Of a stretch of 64,000 nucleotides of DNA, positions 1 through 10,228 are shown piece by piece. The notes below the pieces were generated by a model, which was not told the origin of the DNA, searched no databases, and saw only the letters and a list, made by a program, of their open reading frames with translations. The translations under genes and the position numbers were made by a program. This stretch comes from Limnohabitans sp. T6-20. Its GTDB lineage: Bacteria; Pseudomonadota; Gammaproteobacteria; Burkholderiales; Burkholderiaceae_C. Within the stretch, counting starts at the first letter, position 1. Each line of letters begins with the position of its first letter. The DNA lies in the NCBI RefSeq assembly GCF_003063505.1, contig NZ_NERW01000003.1:620001-684000 (forward strand), in the 5' to 3' direction.

Positions 1-445
1 TCGCGTTTGTCGGTCAAGGTCACCAACACCTCGTCTGCGCCATCCACCACGTGCGCATTGGTCATGATAAAACCATCGGTGCTCAAGATAAAGCCCGACC
101 CCACCCCTTTGGGTTGGGCCTCTTCCTGGGGTCTGTTTTGACGCGGCACTTGACGCGGCGCATTGGGAATGGGCACCCCAAAAAAGCGCCGAAACAACTC
201 CTGCATCTCTTCATCCGAGCCCCCCGGACCGGCTTCACTTGGACGCGCCTTTTCAAGGGTACGGATGTTCACCACCGAAGGTCCTACCTGCTCTACCAGT
301 TCGGTGAAATCCGGCAAGCCCCGCACAACAGCGCCCTGCCCTTGCGCCATGACGACGCCAGCAACACCGAGGCCCAATGCCCCGACCAAACCAGCCGTCA
401 GCAGCGCAGCGGCTGCACTTTTATTCCACATGTCTTTGAACACAC
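1..445 (-). CDS. Do-family periplasmic serine protease (DegP/MucD-like), N-terminal part
   Basis: This is the N-terminal 148 residues of a trypsin-like HtrA/Do protease; the gene continues past the left edge. Visible are a hydrophobic signal segment rich in Ala/Leu/Gly soon after the start, a Gln/Pro-rich spacer, the GSGFI entry strand and the TNAHVV motif holding the catalytic His (about residue 131). Catalytic Asp and Ser, and the PDZ domains, lie outside the window. I prefer the GTG at 445 because AAGGAGG sits 5 nt upstream; an in-frame ATG at 433 is the alternative. The family degrades or refolds damaged envelope proteins in the periplasm. It follows the YgfX-like gene by 73 nt on the same strand. 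Confidence 0.85.
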
Positions 446-518
446 CGGCCTCCTTGGGCTTTTAAAACCATCTGATCAGTCGCTCACAAGTGGTGGCAAC
501 ACTCTCGACTTCAAGCCT

Positions 519-992
519 TCAAAACGCATCACTGGCGTGATCGGCAGGCTTTCGTTCGACGTTTGATCGCGAATATACCGCGCACCGCAAACCGTGCCAC
601 ATCTGGGGCATATCGCGCCCCTCCAACCAGACAAAGCGCTGGCTCAAACGCCACGGCGCCTCAACTGGGCGAAGGCCGAGCCCCAGCGCCGATCCAACAT
701 CCAGCAGCACCCGCAGCTGCGTCTCCATTTCCCGGCCTTTGGCATCGCGCCACAGCCAGACTTCACCCGTCCAAACCAAGCTGCCTCCAGCCAAAATGTC
801 GTTTGAACTGGCGTACATGGCGGCAAGAACACAGATGGCCCATGAAGCCCAAGCCAACTGGATCACAGAAGCGTTCGCGTTCGCTTGCCAAAAACCCAAA
901 CCCAGCGCGCCGCACAAAGCCAACACCAACATGACTCTGCGGCCCCAAACAAAACGCCCCACCGGGAAAACCACAGGTGGGGCGTTGTGCAT
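519..992 (-). CDS. YgfX/CptA-like small membrane protein
   Basis: A 157-residue protein with two adjacent hydrophobic segments (about residues 20-60: VMLVLALCGALGLGFW, then WASWAICVLAAMY). A mostly soluble C-terminal half with aromatic and Gly residues follows. Architecture and position downstream of fabF resemble the hypothetical YgfX-type proteins found there in Burkholderiales. YgfX in E. coli is an inner-membrane protein described with SdhE; a matching role here is inference only. The ATG at 992 was chosen because the longer reading frame overlaps fabF. Fairly sure it is a gene, unsure of function. Confidence 0.6.
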   Translation of the reverse strand: MHNAPPVVFPVGRFVWGRRVMLVLALCGALGLGFWQANANASVIQLAWASWAICVLAAMYASSNDILAGGSLVWTGEVWLWRDAKGREMETQLRVLLDVGSALGLGLRPVEAPWRLSQRFVWLEGRDMPQMWHGLRCAVYSRSNVERKPADHASDAF

Positions 993-1017
993 GGTTGTGG
1001 CCTTGCTGAATGGCAGA

Positions 1018-2262
1018 TCAGATGCGTTTAAACACCAGCGAACCGTTCGTGCCACCAAAGCCGAAGTTGTTTTTCAGGGCTACATCGATTTCCATGTCGC
1101 GTGCCGTGTTGGCACAGTAGTCCAGATCACATTCGGGATCAGGGTTGAGCAGGTTGATCGTTGGCGGCACTTTTTGATGGTGCAGCGCCAACACAGTGAA
1201 CACGCTCTCAATGCCGCCTGCACCACCCAAGAGGTGACCGGTCATGGACTTGGTGGAGCTGACAACGGTTTTGTACGCGTTATCGCCCAAAGCCGCCTTG
1301 ATGGCGTTGGTTTCGTTGATGTCACCCAGCGGTGTGGAGGTGCCGTGTGCGTTCAGGTAGTCAATCTGATCGGCGTTGACACCGGCATTGCGCATGGCAT
1401 TGAGCATGGCGCGGCGGGGGCCGTCCATGCTGGGCGCGGTCATGTGACCGGCGTCCGCGCTCATGCCATAGCCACCCAGCTCGGCGTAAATCTTGGCACC
1501 ACGGGCTTTGGCGTGTTCGTACTCTTCGAGCACCATCACGCCAGCGCCTTCACCCAGCACAAAACCGTCACGGTCTTTGTCCCAAGGGCGCGAGGCGGCT
1601 GTGGGGTCGTCATTGCGGGTCGACAGAGCGCGCATGGCTGCAAAGCCACCCACACCCAGCGGCGACACGCAGGCTTCAGAGCCCCCGGCCACCATCACAT
1701 CGGCATCGCCGTATTCGATCAAACGACCGGCTTCGCCAATGCTGTGCAAACCTGTGGTGCAAGCGGTCACAACGGCCAAATTGGGGCCTTTGAAACCACT
1801 GCGCATCGACACATGCCCCGAGATCATGTTGATGATCGAGGCTGGAACGAAAAATGGGGAAATGCGACGCGCACCGCGCGCCGTGTATTCGGTGTGGGTG
1901 TCTTCGATCAGCGGCAAGCCGCCAATGCCCGAACCAATCACCACACCCATGCGGCAGGCTTCTTCTTCATCCAGAGCATCGCCTGTGGGCAATCCGGCAT
2001 CCTGGATGGCCTGGGCTGCGGCAGCAATGCCGTAATGAATGAAACGGTCCATCGTCCGCGCCTCTTTGGCGGAGATGTAGGACTCGAGATCAAAGTTCTT
2101 GACTTCACCCGCAAACCGGCAGGCTATGGCTGAAGCATCAAAACGTGTGATCGGAGCAATGCCGGACTGTCCGGCAAGCAGGCTGGACCATGCATCGGCC
2201 ACCGTGTTGCCCACGGGGCTGATACATCCCAAACCCGTGACAACAACGCGGCGCCGGGTCAT
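1018..2262 (-). CDS. fabF: 3-oxoacyl-[ACP] synthase II
   Basis: 414 residues, the usual KAS II length. It condenses malonyl-ACP with acyl-ACP to elongate fatty acids in the cytoplasm. The thiolase-fold Cys-His-His triad is complete: Cys168 in TACTTGLHS, His306 in [11 protein letters not shown] and His343 in [10 protein letters not shown]. The C-terminal [14 protein letters not shown] motif is intact. It lies 6 nt downstream of acpP on the same strand, the classical acpP-fabF pair, and closes the plsX-fabHDG-acpP-fabF cluster. Nothing is unusual. Confidence 0.98.
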   Translation of the reverse strand: MTRRRVVVTGLGCISPVGNTVADAWSSLLAGQSGIAPITRFDASAIACRFAGEVKNFDLESYISAKEARTMDRFIHYGIAAAAQAIQDAGLPTGDALDEEEACRMGVVIGSGIGGLPLIEDTHTEYTARGARRISPFFVPASIINMISGHVSMRSGFKGPNLAVVTACTTGLHSIGEAGRLIEYGDADVMVAGGSEACVSPLGVGGFAAMRALSTRNDDPTAASRPWDKDRDGFVLGEGAGVMVLEEYEHAKARGAKIYAELGGYGMSADAGHMTAPSMDGPRRAMLNAMRNAGVNADQIDYLNAHGTSTPLGDINETNAIKAALGDNAYKTVVSSTKSMTGHLLGGAGGIESVFTVLALHHQKVPPTINLLNPDPECDLDYCANTARDMEIDVALKNNFGFGGTNGSLVFKRI

Positions 2263-2268
2263 CGTCGA

Positions 2269-3319
<1,051 letters not shown>

Positions 3320-3323
<4 letters not shown>

Positions 3324-4270
3324 GCCAGGATTCCTTTCACTTCAGCCAGGGTGGCGGGGTCATACAGCGCCACGCCGGTCAATTCAGCGTCAATGCGCTT
3401 GGTCATACCTGCCAGCACCTTGCCGGGGCCGCATTCCACCAAGGTGGACACGCCACGGGCCTTGATGGCCTGCACACACTCAACCCAGCGCACCGGGCCA
3501 AAAGCCTGACGGTACAGCGCATCACGGATGCGGTCGGCATCGGTTTCGATGGCCACATCGATGTTGTTGAGCACCGGAATTTGCGGTGCACCCAGCGTCA
3601 GGGTGGCCAGCTTTTCGCGCAACTTTTCGGCAGCGGGTTTCATCAGGCTCGAGTGGAACGGTGCCGACACGGGCAAGAGCAGCGCACGCTTGGCACCCAT
3701 GCCCTTGAGCACTTCGCAGGCTTTGTCGACCGCGGCCTTGCTGCCTGCGATCACGGTTTGCGCGGCGTCGTTGAAGTTCACGGCCTCGACCACTTCTGGG
3801 CTGCCTGCGGGGAATGTGGCCTGGGCTTCTTGGCACCCGGCAATGACTTTGTCGGAGGCCAGACCCAGAATCGCGGCCATCGCGCCCACGCCCACGGGCA
3901 CGGCTTCTTGCATGGCGGCGGCGCGCAGGCGCACGAGCGGCGCGGCTTGCGACAGCGTCAACACGCCAGAAGCAACCAAGGCGCTGTATTCGCCCAACGA
4001 GTGACCAGCCACCACGGACGGCTTGGCACCGCCCTCAGCCAGCCAGGCGCGGTAAGCGGCCACGGCCGACACCAGCATCACGGGCTGGGTGTTGGTGGTC
4101 ATGGCCAGCGCTTCTTTGGGGCCTTCGTGGATCAGTTTGGCCACGTCTTCGCCCAGGGCGTCAGAGGCTTCTTGGAGGGTTTCGAGCACCACGGGGTGGT
4201 CGCCCCAGGCGTCCAGCATGCCCACCGACTGGGAGCCCTGGCCGGGAAAAACAAAAGCAAATGTGGTCAT
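3320..4270 (-). CDS. fabD: Malonyl-CoA:ACP transacylase
   Basis: 316 residues from the ATG at 4270; a TTG two codons earlier is possible but weaker. It transfers malonyl groups from CoA to ACP. The PGQGSQ motif begins at residue 9, the nucleophile is Ser91 in GHSLGEYSAL, and the catalytic His206 lies in SAPFHSSLM. It is coupled to fabG by ATGA and follows fabH by 89 nt in the same operon. Size and motifs are standard for FabD. Confidence 0.97.
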
Positions 4271-4359
4271 GTGCAAATTTTTTGTATCTGGAAAGAATCC
4301 GGGAAAGTGAAATGGAGCATGCCGCGCATCACTGACCCGGGTCTGTCAAATCAAGCGCG

Positions 4360-5337
4360 TCAATACCGCAGGAGGACTGAGCCCCAGGTGAAGCCACCGC
4401 CCACGCCTTCGAGCATGAGGGTCTGGCCGCGCTGGATGCGCCCGTCGCGCACGGCGGTGTCCAGCGCCAGCGGGATCGAGGCTGCCGAGGTGTTGCCGTG
4501 CTGATCGACCGTGACCACCACCTTGTCGGTGCCCATCTTGAGCTTTTTGGCGGTGCTTTGCATGATGCGGATGTTGGCCTGATGCGGGATCAGCCAGTCG
4601 ATGTCTGCATCGGTCAGATTGGCCTTGGCCAGGCTGGCGCGGGCGGTTTCTTCGAGCACACCCACGGCCAGTTTGAACACGGCCTGGCCGTCCATCTTGA
4701 GCACAGGGTCACCCAAAATGCCGCCCCGGTTCACGTGACCTGGCACGCACAAAATGTCTTTGTATTTGCCATCGGCATGCAAATCGGTGGCCAGAATGCC
4801 GGGCTGCTCAGAGGCTTCGAGCACGACAGCGCCTGCGCCGTCACCAAACAGCACGCAGGTGGTGCGGTCTTTGAAGTCCAAAATGCGGCTGAAAATTTCT
4901 GAACCAATCACCAATGCACGCTTGGCCGAGCCCGACTGAATCATCGCATCGGCAATCGTCAGCGCGTAAATGAAGCCACTGCACACGGCTTGCACATCAA
5001 ATGCAGGGCAACCCGCCGTGCCCAGCTTGTGCTGCACCATGGTCGCCACAGACGGGAACACCATGTCGGGGGTGGAAGTGCCCACAATGATCAGGTCGAT
5101 GTCGCTCGCGGCCAAACCGGCAGCATCCAATGCTTTGCGCGCGGCTTCGGTGGCCAGATCGCTGCAACCCTGGTCGTCCGCAGCAAAGTGGCGGGCACGG
5201 ATGCCGGTGCGTTCCACGATCCAGTCGTCGGAAGTTTCAACGCCCTGCTGCGCCAGTTCGGCGGCCAGATCGGCGTTGGTCAGGCGGTTTTCAGGCAGAT
5301 AGCTGCCTGTGCCAATGATGCGTGAATAAATTCTCAT
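4360..5337 (-). CDS. fabH: 3-oxoacyl-[ACP] synthase III
   Basis: 325 residues. It starts fatty-acid synthesis by condensing acetyl-CoA with malonyl-ACP. The KAS III triad is complete: Cys119 ([10 protein letters not shown]), His252 ([10 protein letters not shown]) and Asn282 (GNTSAASIP). The start ATG overlaps the plsX stop (ATGA), so PlsX and FabH, which act at the branch between phospholipid and fatty-acid synthesis, are translated in series. Confidence 0.97.
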   Translation of the reverse strand: MRIYSRIIGTGSYLPENRLTNADLAAELAQQGVETSDDWIVERTGIRARHFAADDQGCSDLATEAARKALDAAGLAASDIDLIIVGTSTPDMVFPSVATMVQHKLGTAGCPAFDVQAVCSGFIYALTIADAMIQSGSAKRALVIGSEIFSRILDFKDRTTCVLFGDGAGAVVLEASEQPGILATDLHADGKYKDILCVPGHVNRGGILGDPVLKMDGQAVFKLAVGVLEETARASLAKANLTDADIDWLIPHQANIRIMQSTAKKLKMGTDKVVVTVDQHGNTSAASIPLALDTAVRDGRIQRGQTLMLEGVGGGFTWGSVLLRY

Positions 5338-6395
5338 ACGGGGGTGACCGCTTCTGAGCGCTCAGCCTGCGCGCCCATCAACAAGGGGGCGGCATGCGCG
5401 ATGCGTTCACGAACACGGTCCAGCAATTGGTTTCGGCCTGCATCATAAGCCCGGTTCAGGGCCGTCTCGAAAGCAATCTCGTCGGCTGAGCCGTGGCTCT
5501 TGAACACCAGACCGCGCAACCCCAAAAGGGCGGCGCCGTTGTAACGGCGGTGGTCTACACGGTTTTTAAATGCAGATAGCACCGGATAGGCGAATAGTGC
5601 TGCGATTTTCGTGAAGATATTGCGAGAAAACTCAGTTTTAAGGAAGCCACCGATCATGGTCGCCAAGCCTTCGCTGGCCTTCAAAGCCACATTGCCGACA
5701 AAGCCATCGCAGACCACGATGTCCACCGTGCCCTTGAAAATGTCATTGCCTTCCACATTGCCGTAAAAATTCAAATCGCCCGAACTGGCCGCAGATCGCA
5801 GAAGTTCGCCCGATTTTTTGATGATTTCATTGCCTTTGATAGCCTCTTCGCCGATGTTCAGCAAACCCACGGTGGGGTTTTGTTTGTTCTGGAGTACCGA
5901 AACCAGAGCCGAACCCATGACGGCAAATTGCAGCAAATGCTCGGGGGTGCAATCGACATTGGCCCCGAGATCGAGCATGGTGGTGCCACCACCTTTGAAG
6001 TTGGGCATCTGGCCTGCAATGGCAGGTCGGTCAATGCCGTCCATGGTTTTGAGCACGTAGCGGGCAATCGCCATCAAGGCACCCGTGTTACCCGCCGAAA
6101 CGGCAGCTGCGGCCTTGCCATCGCGCACCTGCTCAATGGCCACGCGCATGGACGAGTCTTTTTTCTTGCGCAGCGCCACTTCCAGCGCGTCGTCCATCTC
6201 CACCACTTCAGTGGTAGCCACCACTTCGGCGCGGGGATCGGCGAAACCGGCTAGCGCCTCCGCACGTCCCACCAGCAAGAGTCGGGCATCGGGGTGCGTT
6301 GACAAGAAACGGCGACAAGCGGCCAGCGTGACGCGGGGACCGTGGTCGCCGCCCATGCAATCGACAGCCAGGGTGATCGGGGTGGGCGAAGTCAT
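5334..6395 (-). CDS. plsX: Phosphate acyltransferase PlsX
   Basis: 353 residues from the ATG at 6395, which has an AAGGATT ribosome site. The protein converts acyl-ACP to acyl-phosphate for glycerol-3-phosphate acylation. The start motif [13 protein letters not shown] and the internal [10 protein letters not shown] and CDGFVGN motifs are diagnostic. The gene overlaps fabH by ATGA and lies 112 nt after rpmF. A terminator-like hairpin lies in that gap, so plsX-fab expression may depend partly on read-through or on its own promoter. Confidence 0.97.
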   Translation of the reverse strand: MTSPTPITLAVDCMGGDHGPRVTLAACRRFLSTHPDARLLLVGRAEALAGFADPRAEVVATTEVVEMDDALEVALRKKKDSSMRVAIEQVRDGKAAAAVSAGNTGALMAIARYVLKTMDGIDRPAIAGQMPNFKGGGTTMLDLGANVDCTPEHLLQFAVMGSALVSVLQNKQNPTVGLLNIGEEAIKGNEIIKKSGELLRSAASSGDLNFYGNVEGNDIFKGTVDIVVCDGFVGNVALKASEGLATMIGGFLKTEFSRNIFTKIAALFAYPVLSAFKNRVDHRRYNGAALLGLRGLVFKSHGSADEIAFETALNRAYDAGRNQLLDRVRERIAHAAPLLMGAQAERSEAVTPV

Positions 6396-6437
6396 GGAAT
6401 CCTTGGGCTCAAAACCGGGCAATACAAAGCGAACGCC

Positions 6438-6480
6438 ACAAAAACAAAAGCCCGATGCTACTTAAAAAGTAGCGCCGGGC
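6438..6480 (-). terminator. Terminator or attenuator between rpmF and plsX
   Basis: Reading the minus strand, a GC-rich inverted repeat (GCCCGGCGCTACTT ... AAGTAGCATCGGGC) is followed directly by TTTTGTTTTTGTGG. This is the form of an intrinsic terminator for rpmF. It lies inside the rpmF-plsX-fab cluster, so it is probably partial and sets ribosomal-protein output apart from lipid-gene output. Confidence 0.75.
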
Positions 6481-6507
6481 CTCTTGAGGCTTGAGGGCTG
6501 ACGCCGA

Positions 6508-6690
6508 TCAGGCTTCTGACTTGTTCTTCAACACTTGGCGGCCACGGTAGAAACCGTTGGGGCTGATGTGGTGACGCAGGTGTGTTTCGCCAGTGGTTGG
6601 CTCGACAGCGATGCCCGGCACATTCAGGGCATTGTGCGAACGGTGCATACCGCGCTTGGAAGGCGACTTTTTGTTTTGCTGAACAGCCAT
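6508..6690 (-). CDS. rpmF: 50S ribosomal protein L32
   Basis: A 60-residue basic protein starting [20 protein letters not shown], the typical L32 N-terminus, and ending with the [13 protein letters not shown] motif. The Zn-binding cysteines of some L32 forms are absent (the Cys-less type). The ATG has an AAGGAGC ribosome site. It sits between yceD and plsX, the conserved gammaproteobacterial/betaproteobacterial order linking ribosome assembly with lipid synthesis. Confidence 0.97.
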   Translation of the reverse strand: MAVQQNKKSPSKRGMHRSHNALNVPGIAVEPTTGETHLRHHISPNGFYRGRQVLKNKSEA

Positions 6691-6825
6691 GATGGCTCCT
6701 TGGAAGCTGGAGGCCGCGCAAATGAAGACGCAGCGTCTGGTTAATGAGAATGTCTCCCGGCAAACCGGGCGAAGCCATCGATTATAGCCTAAGCGAACGC
6801 CCATTGGAAGGGCTTGGTGACCGAC

Positions 6826-7374
6826 TTATTTGGACGGGCCTTTTTTGAGCCCTGCCAAAACACCAAACGGGTTGGGCCGCTCGGCAGCCACTTCAAACTC
6901 GGGGTCGGCCACCGACATGGGCACCGTTTCGGGACACACCTCATGCAAAGGGACCAAGGGCAAGGACAAAATCAATTCGTCTTCGACCAACGCCAAGGCA
7001 TCAAAGTCACGGCTGATCACCAAAATATCTTCTTCAGCCTCGTCGTCGAGGGCAGCTGCCGTGGCCTCATCGGCCACAAAACGGAACGAACGCTCGGCCT
7101 CCACCGTTTCCAACACGGCGGTGAGGCAACGCTGGCACTGCATGGGCAAAGCCACCGAAGCCTTCAAATCCAGCCAAATTTGGTCAGCACCGCCCGACTG
7201 AGGCACCAAACGGCCTTGCAAAGCCCAAACCACCGGGCCAGCAGGCATGGCACTGCCCCATTGTTCTTCTGCCAAGCGCACCCAATCGGCCAAAAGGCTC
7301 TCGCCCTTCAGGCTGATGGCATCACGGGCGAAAGACACCACATCCAGGTGTTGGGGGTCGAGTTTTTTTTCCAT
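6826..7374 (-). CDS. yceD: YceD/DUF177 family protein
   Basis: 182 residues, acidic in the middle, with the CQRCLTAV cysteine pair followed by the FRFV...EDILVI and EDELILSLPLVPLHE segments that mark DUF177. YceD of E. coli is needed for normal 23S rRNA accumulation; the plant homologue is also linked to rRNA processing. It is the first gene of the rpmF-plsX-fab cluster and diverges from maf, leaving about 50 nt for both promoters. Confidence 0.9.
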   Translation of the reverse strand: MEKKLDPQHLDVVSFARDAISLKGESLLADWVRLAEEQWGSAMPAGPVVWALQGRLVPQSGGADQIWLDLKASVALPMQCQRCLTAVLETVEAERSFRFVADEATAAALDDEAEEDILVISRDFDALALVEDELILSLPLVPLHEVCPETVPMSVADPEFEVAAERPNPFGVLAGLKKGPSK

Positions 7375-7425
7375 GGCTGCAGTGTAAGAGAATCACCCAT
7401 CCGAATTTCACCTTGGGTTTGCGTT

Positions 7426-8046
7426 TTGACACCGACTTCTGCCCCCGCCTCACCCCTCAACCCGTCTGCCAGACAGGTCGTGCTGGGCTCCACCTCGCGC
7501 TACCGCCGCGAGTTGCTCACGCGCCTGCGCATCCCCTTCAGTGTGACCGCGCCCGACGTGGACGAAACCCCTGCACCCGGCGAATCTCCGCGCGAGCTGG
7601 CGCTGCGCCTGGCTTTGGCCAAAGCTCAGGCCGTGGCAGCCTTGCATCCCGAGGCAGTGGTCATCGGCTCAGACCAAGTGGCCGATCTGGCGGGTCAGCC
7701 CTTGGGCAAACCCGGCGAACACGATCGCGCTGTGCAACAACTGCGCCAAATGCGCGGTCAAACCGTGATTTTTCAGACCGCCCTGGCCGTGGTTTGCCTG
7801 GCCACAGGGTTTGAACAAGTCGATCTGGCCGAAGTGCGGGTGGTGTTTCGCGACCTGAGCGACGAAGAGATCGAGTCTTACCTGCAAGCCGAAAAACCCT
7901 ACGACTGCGCCGGCAGCGCCAAAAGCGAAGGCTTGGGCATTGCCCTGCTGGAATCCATCGACAACGACGACCCCACCGCCTTGGTCGGCTTGCCACTCAT
8001 CCGCACAGCCCGCCTGTTGCGCCAAGCCGGAGTCAAACTGCTGTGA
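7426..8046 (+). CDS. maf: Maf-type nucleoside triphosphate pyrophosphatase
   Basis: About 206 residues. Motifs are VLGSTSRYRRELL near the N-terminus, DVDETP, IGSDQVA and the SAKSEGLGIALLE segment, all Maf family. These enzymes hydrolyse modified or canonical NTPs such as m7GTP or dTTP/UTP. The SxxRR...E and GSDQ motifs fit; which subgroup it belongs to is not certain. No ATG lies in a suitable place; TTG at 7426 is the best start, about 18 residues before the conserved core, and is the least certain point. The stop overlaps the next gene as GTGA. Confidence 0.88.
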   Translation: MTPTSAPASPLNPSARQVVLGSTSRYRRELLTRLRIPFSVTAPDVDETPAPGESPRELALRLALAKAQAVAALHPEAVVIGSDQVADLAGQPLGKPGEHDRAVQQLRQMRGQTVIFQTALAVVCLATGFEQVDLAEVRVVFRDLSDEEIESYLQAEKPYDCAGSAKSEGLGIALLESIDNDDPTALVGLPLIRTARLLRQAGVKLL

Positions 8047-8813
8047 ATGCCCCTCAAATCAAAGGCCGCCTGCTGCTGGTGCCCACCCCGCTGGACTTTG
8101 GCTGCAACGAACAAGCCCCCATCACGCAAGTGCTGCCAGAAGCCACTTTGGCCTCGGCAGCGAACGTCCGGCATTGGGTTTGCGAGAACGCCAAAACCAC
8201 CCGGGCATTCCTCAAACGCGTAGGGGAAACCCATCCGCTGATCGCACCCTTGTCCGAGCAAAGCATCACCGAACTGCCACGCCATGTGCATAAAAAAGGC
8301 GATCACCAATCGGGCTTTGACGGCAAACCTTTGCTGGCAGCGGCTTTGCAGGGCCACGACGTGGGTCTGATCAGTGAAGCCGGCATGCCTGCCGTGGCCG
8401 ACCCCGGCAGCTCAGTGGTGCGTGCGGCGCATGATCTGGGCTTGACCGTAGTGCCCTTGGTCGGCCCGGTGTCCTTGTTGCTGGCCTTGGCCGCCAGTGG
8501 GCTCAACGGCCAGAACTTCGCGTTTGTCGGCTACCTGCCGCAAGACGCGGCCGAACGCGCTGCACGCCTGAAACAACTGGAATCACTGGCGCTGAAAACC
8601 GGCCAAACCCAGCTGTGGATCGAAACACCTTACCGCAATGCGGCCATGCTCAGCGGCCTGCTGCAAAGCCTGCAGGCCAACACGCGCCTGGCGATTGCCA
8701 GCGGGCTGACGCTGCCTTCTGCCAGCATCCAAAGCCACACCGTGACGCAATGGAAGAAAGGCCTGAAAGGCCCGGACGGTCACACACCGGCGGTCTACGC
8801 GATCGGCCCCTGA
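8043..8813 (+). CDS. RsmI-like SAM-dependent methyltransferase
   Basis: 256 residues, tetrapyrrole-methylase fold. It has the opening LLLVPTPLDFG, the loop ISEAGMPAVADPGSSVV and the GPVSLLLALAASGLNG helix, all matching RsmI (16S rRNA C1402 2'-O-methyltransferase). The EDTR motif of true RsmI is replaced by ENAKTTR, so this is probably a paralogue of unknown target. It starts with GTG overlapping the maf stop, hence coupled to maf. Confidence 0.8.
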   Translation: MNAPQIKGRLLLVPTPLDFGCNEQAPITQVLPEATLASAANVRHWVCENAKTTRAFLKRVGETHPLIAPLSEQSITELPRHVHKKGDHQSGFDGKPLLAAALQGHDVGLISEAGMPAVADPGSSVVRAAHDLGLTVVPLVGPVSLLLALAASGLNGQNFAFVGYLPQDAAERAARLKQLESLALKTGQTQLWIETPYRNAAMLSGLLQSLQANTRLAIASGLTLPSASIQSHTVTQWKKGLKGPDGHTPAVYAIGP

Positions 8814-8842
8814 AAAACCAAGGGGCCCGAAGGGCCCCCTTG
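8814..8842 (-). terminator. Terminator-like hairpin between convergent genes
   Basis: AAGGGGGCCC-TTC-GGGCCCCTT on the minus strand, followed by GGTTTTTC. It lies just past the stop of sppA (minus) and of the RsmI-like gene (plus). The T-run is on the minus side, so it mainly ends sppA transcription. Confidence 0.7.
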
Positions 8843-8860
8843 AATCGGCACAGGAATGAC

Positions 8861-9847
8861 TCAGCGCAGGCTTGAACCCATGCGCAAGGCGTGTACAGCC
8901 CCCTCACCCACCGCCGCACCAAAGCGCTTGGCCAAACGCTCGGCCACATTTTCTTTCTGGGTGTAATCCACCACATCAGGTGACTTGACCACGTCACGGG
9001 CCACGCCGTCCAGACTGCCCAACGCATCGGCCAGACCCATGTCCACCGCCTGCTGGCCACTCCAGAACAAACCACTGAACATCTCGGGGGTTTCTTTCAG
9101 ACGGTCACCCCGTCCTTTTTTCACCACCTCGATGAACTGGCCGTGAATTTGGTCCAACATGGCCTGGGCATGTTTGCGCTGCGCCTCGGTCTGCGGGCTG
9201 AACGGGTCCAGAAAACCCTTGTTGGCACCCGCCGTCATCAGCCGACGCTCAATGCCCAGCTTGTCCATCAAGCCTGTGAAGCCAAAACCGTCCATCAGCA
9301 CACCAATGCTGCCCACGATGCTGGCCTTGTCCACGTAAATCTTGTCAGCGGCTGCCGCAATGTAATAAGCCGCCGAAGCACACGATTCTTCCACCACCAC
9401 ATAGATGGGCTTGTTGTGCAAAGCCTTGAGGCGTCGAATCTCATCGTTGATGAGTCCCGCCTGCACCGGACTGCCACCGGGGGAGTTGATCAGCAGCACC
9501 AAAGCCTGCGATCCCGAATCTTCCAGCGCGTTGCGCATGGCCGCCATGACGTTCTCGGCGCTGCCTTCGCCTTCGGAACCGATTTCACCCCGGATCGACA
9601 CCATGGCGGTGTGCGGCAAACTGGGGTTGGTGGTGGGCGTGTTGAAGCTGAAAGCCTGCCAGAACAGCACCGACAGAAACACCAGCCAGGCCACACGCAA
9701 ACCGTTTTTCCAGCGGCGGGCCGTTTGCTGTTCACGCAGGGCGGCAAAAGCCAGTTGCTCCAATGCCTGACGCTCCCAACCCGGTTGAGTGGGCGCTACA
9801 GATGGGGTGGAGGCCGGGGCGGACGTGTTGTCCTGTGGGTCTTGCAT
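8861..9847 (-). CDS. sppA: Signal peptide peptidase SppA-type S49 peptidase
   Basis: 328 residues from the ATG at 9847. One transmembrane helix at about residues 50-67 (RVAWLVFLSVLFWQAFSF) anchors a periplasmic S49 domain. The nucleophile is probably Ser158 in CASAAYYIA and the base Lys210 in TAGANKG; their spacing of 52 matches the short SppA type. The family cleaves leftover signal peptides in the membrane. The stop of the upstream Rieske gene (9850) is 2 nt before the ATG. Confidence 0.9.
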   Translation of the reverse strand: MQDPQDNTSAPASTPSVAPTQPGWERQALEQLAFAALREQQTARRWKNGLRVAWLVFLSVLFWQAFSFNTPTTNPSLPHTAMVSIRGEIGSEGEGSAENVMAAMRNALEDSGSQALVLLINSPGGSPVQAGLINDEIRRLKALHNKPIYVVVEESCASAAYYIAAAADKIYVDKASIVGSIGVLMDGFGFTGLMDKLGIERRLMTAGANKGFLDPFSPQTEAQRKHAQAMLDQIHGQFIEVVKKGRGDRLKETPEMFSGLFWSGQQAVDMGLADALGSLDGVARDVVKSPDVVDYTQKENVAERLAKRFGAAVGEGAVHALRMGSSLR

Positions 9848-9849
9848 GG

Positions 9850-10215
9850 TCAAAATTCAAGGGGTTTTAAGTTGTAGGCAGTATGCCAGTGAACCACACC
9901 GTCCCGCTCTGAAAGGTCTATTTTCACAAGGCCTCCGCGGCAAGGGCCGCCTGAGCAAGCGCCGGTATCGGGCTGGTAAGTGGCACCGTGCGTGGCGCAC
10001 ATCAACCAGCGCCCGGTGTCGTCAAAAAAGCGGTCGGGTTGGTAGTCCATCTCCATCGCCACATGCGTGCAACGGTTCAGGTAGGCATGCACCTGGCCTT
10101 GGTACCGGATGGCAAATGCGCGGCAGGTCTGTCCGGCATAAACGATGTCGAAAGGCACAGCGCGCCCACCGTTGACCAAGTCGGCACTGTTGCACAAAGG
10201 GACCATGGGCTCCAT
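9850..10215 (-). CDS. Rieske [2Fe-2S] domain protein
   Basis: A 121-residue single Rieske domain with Cys49-x-His51 (NRCTHVAMEMD) and Cys73-x2-His76 (CATHGATYQPDTGAC), the full cluster ligand set. No membrane helix. Such small stand-alone Rieske proteins act as ferredoxin-like electron carriers; the partner is unknown. The ATG at 10215 has an ideal AAAAGGAG six nt upstream, which decides it over two upstream ATGs that lie over the stop of the phosphatase gene. It sits between a phosphatase and sppA, an order often seen in Comamonadaceae. Confidence 0.9.
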   Translation of the reverse strand: MEPMVPLCNSADLVNGGRAVPFDIVYAGQTCRAFAIRYQGQVHAYLNRCTHVAMEMDYQPDRFFDDTGRWLMCATHGATYQPDTGACSGGPCRGGLVKIDLSERDGVVHWHTAYNLKPLEF

Positions 10216-10228
10216 GAGGGGCTCCTTT

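Noticed and set aside
739..2133. A 464-codon plus-strand frame opposite fabF
   Set aside because: Antisense shadow in GC-rich DNA; His/Gly-rich with no domain, while fabF has full catalytic motifs.
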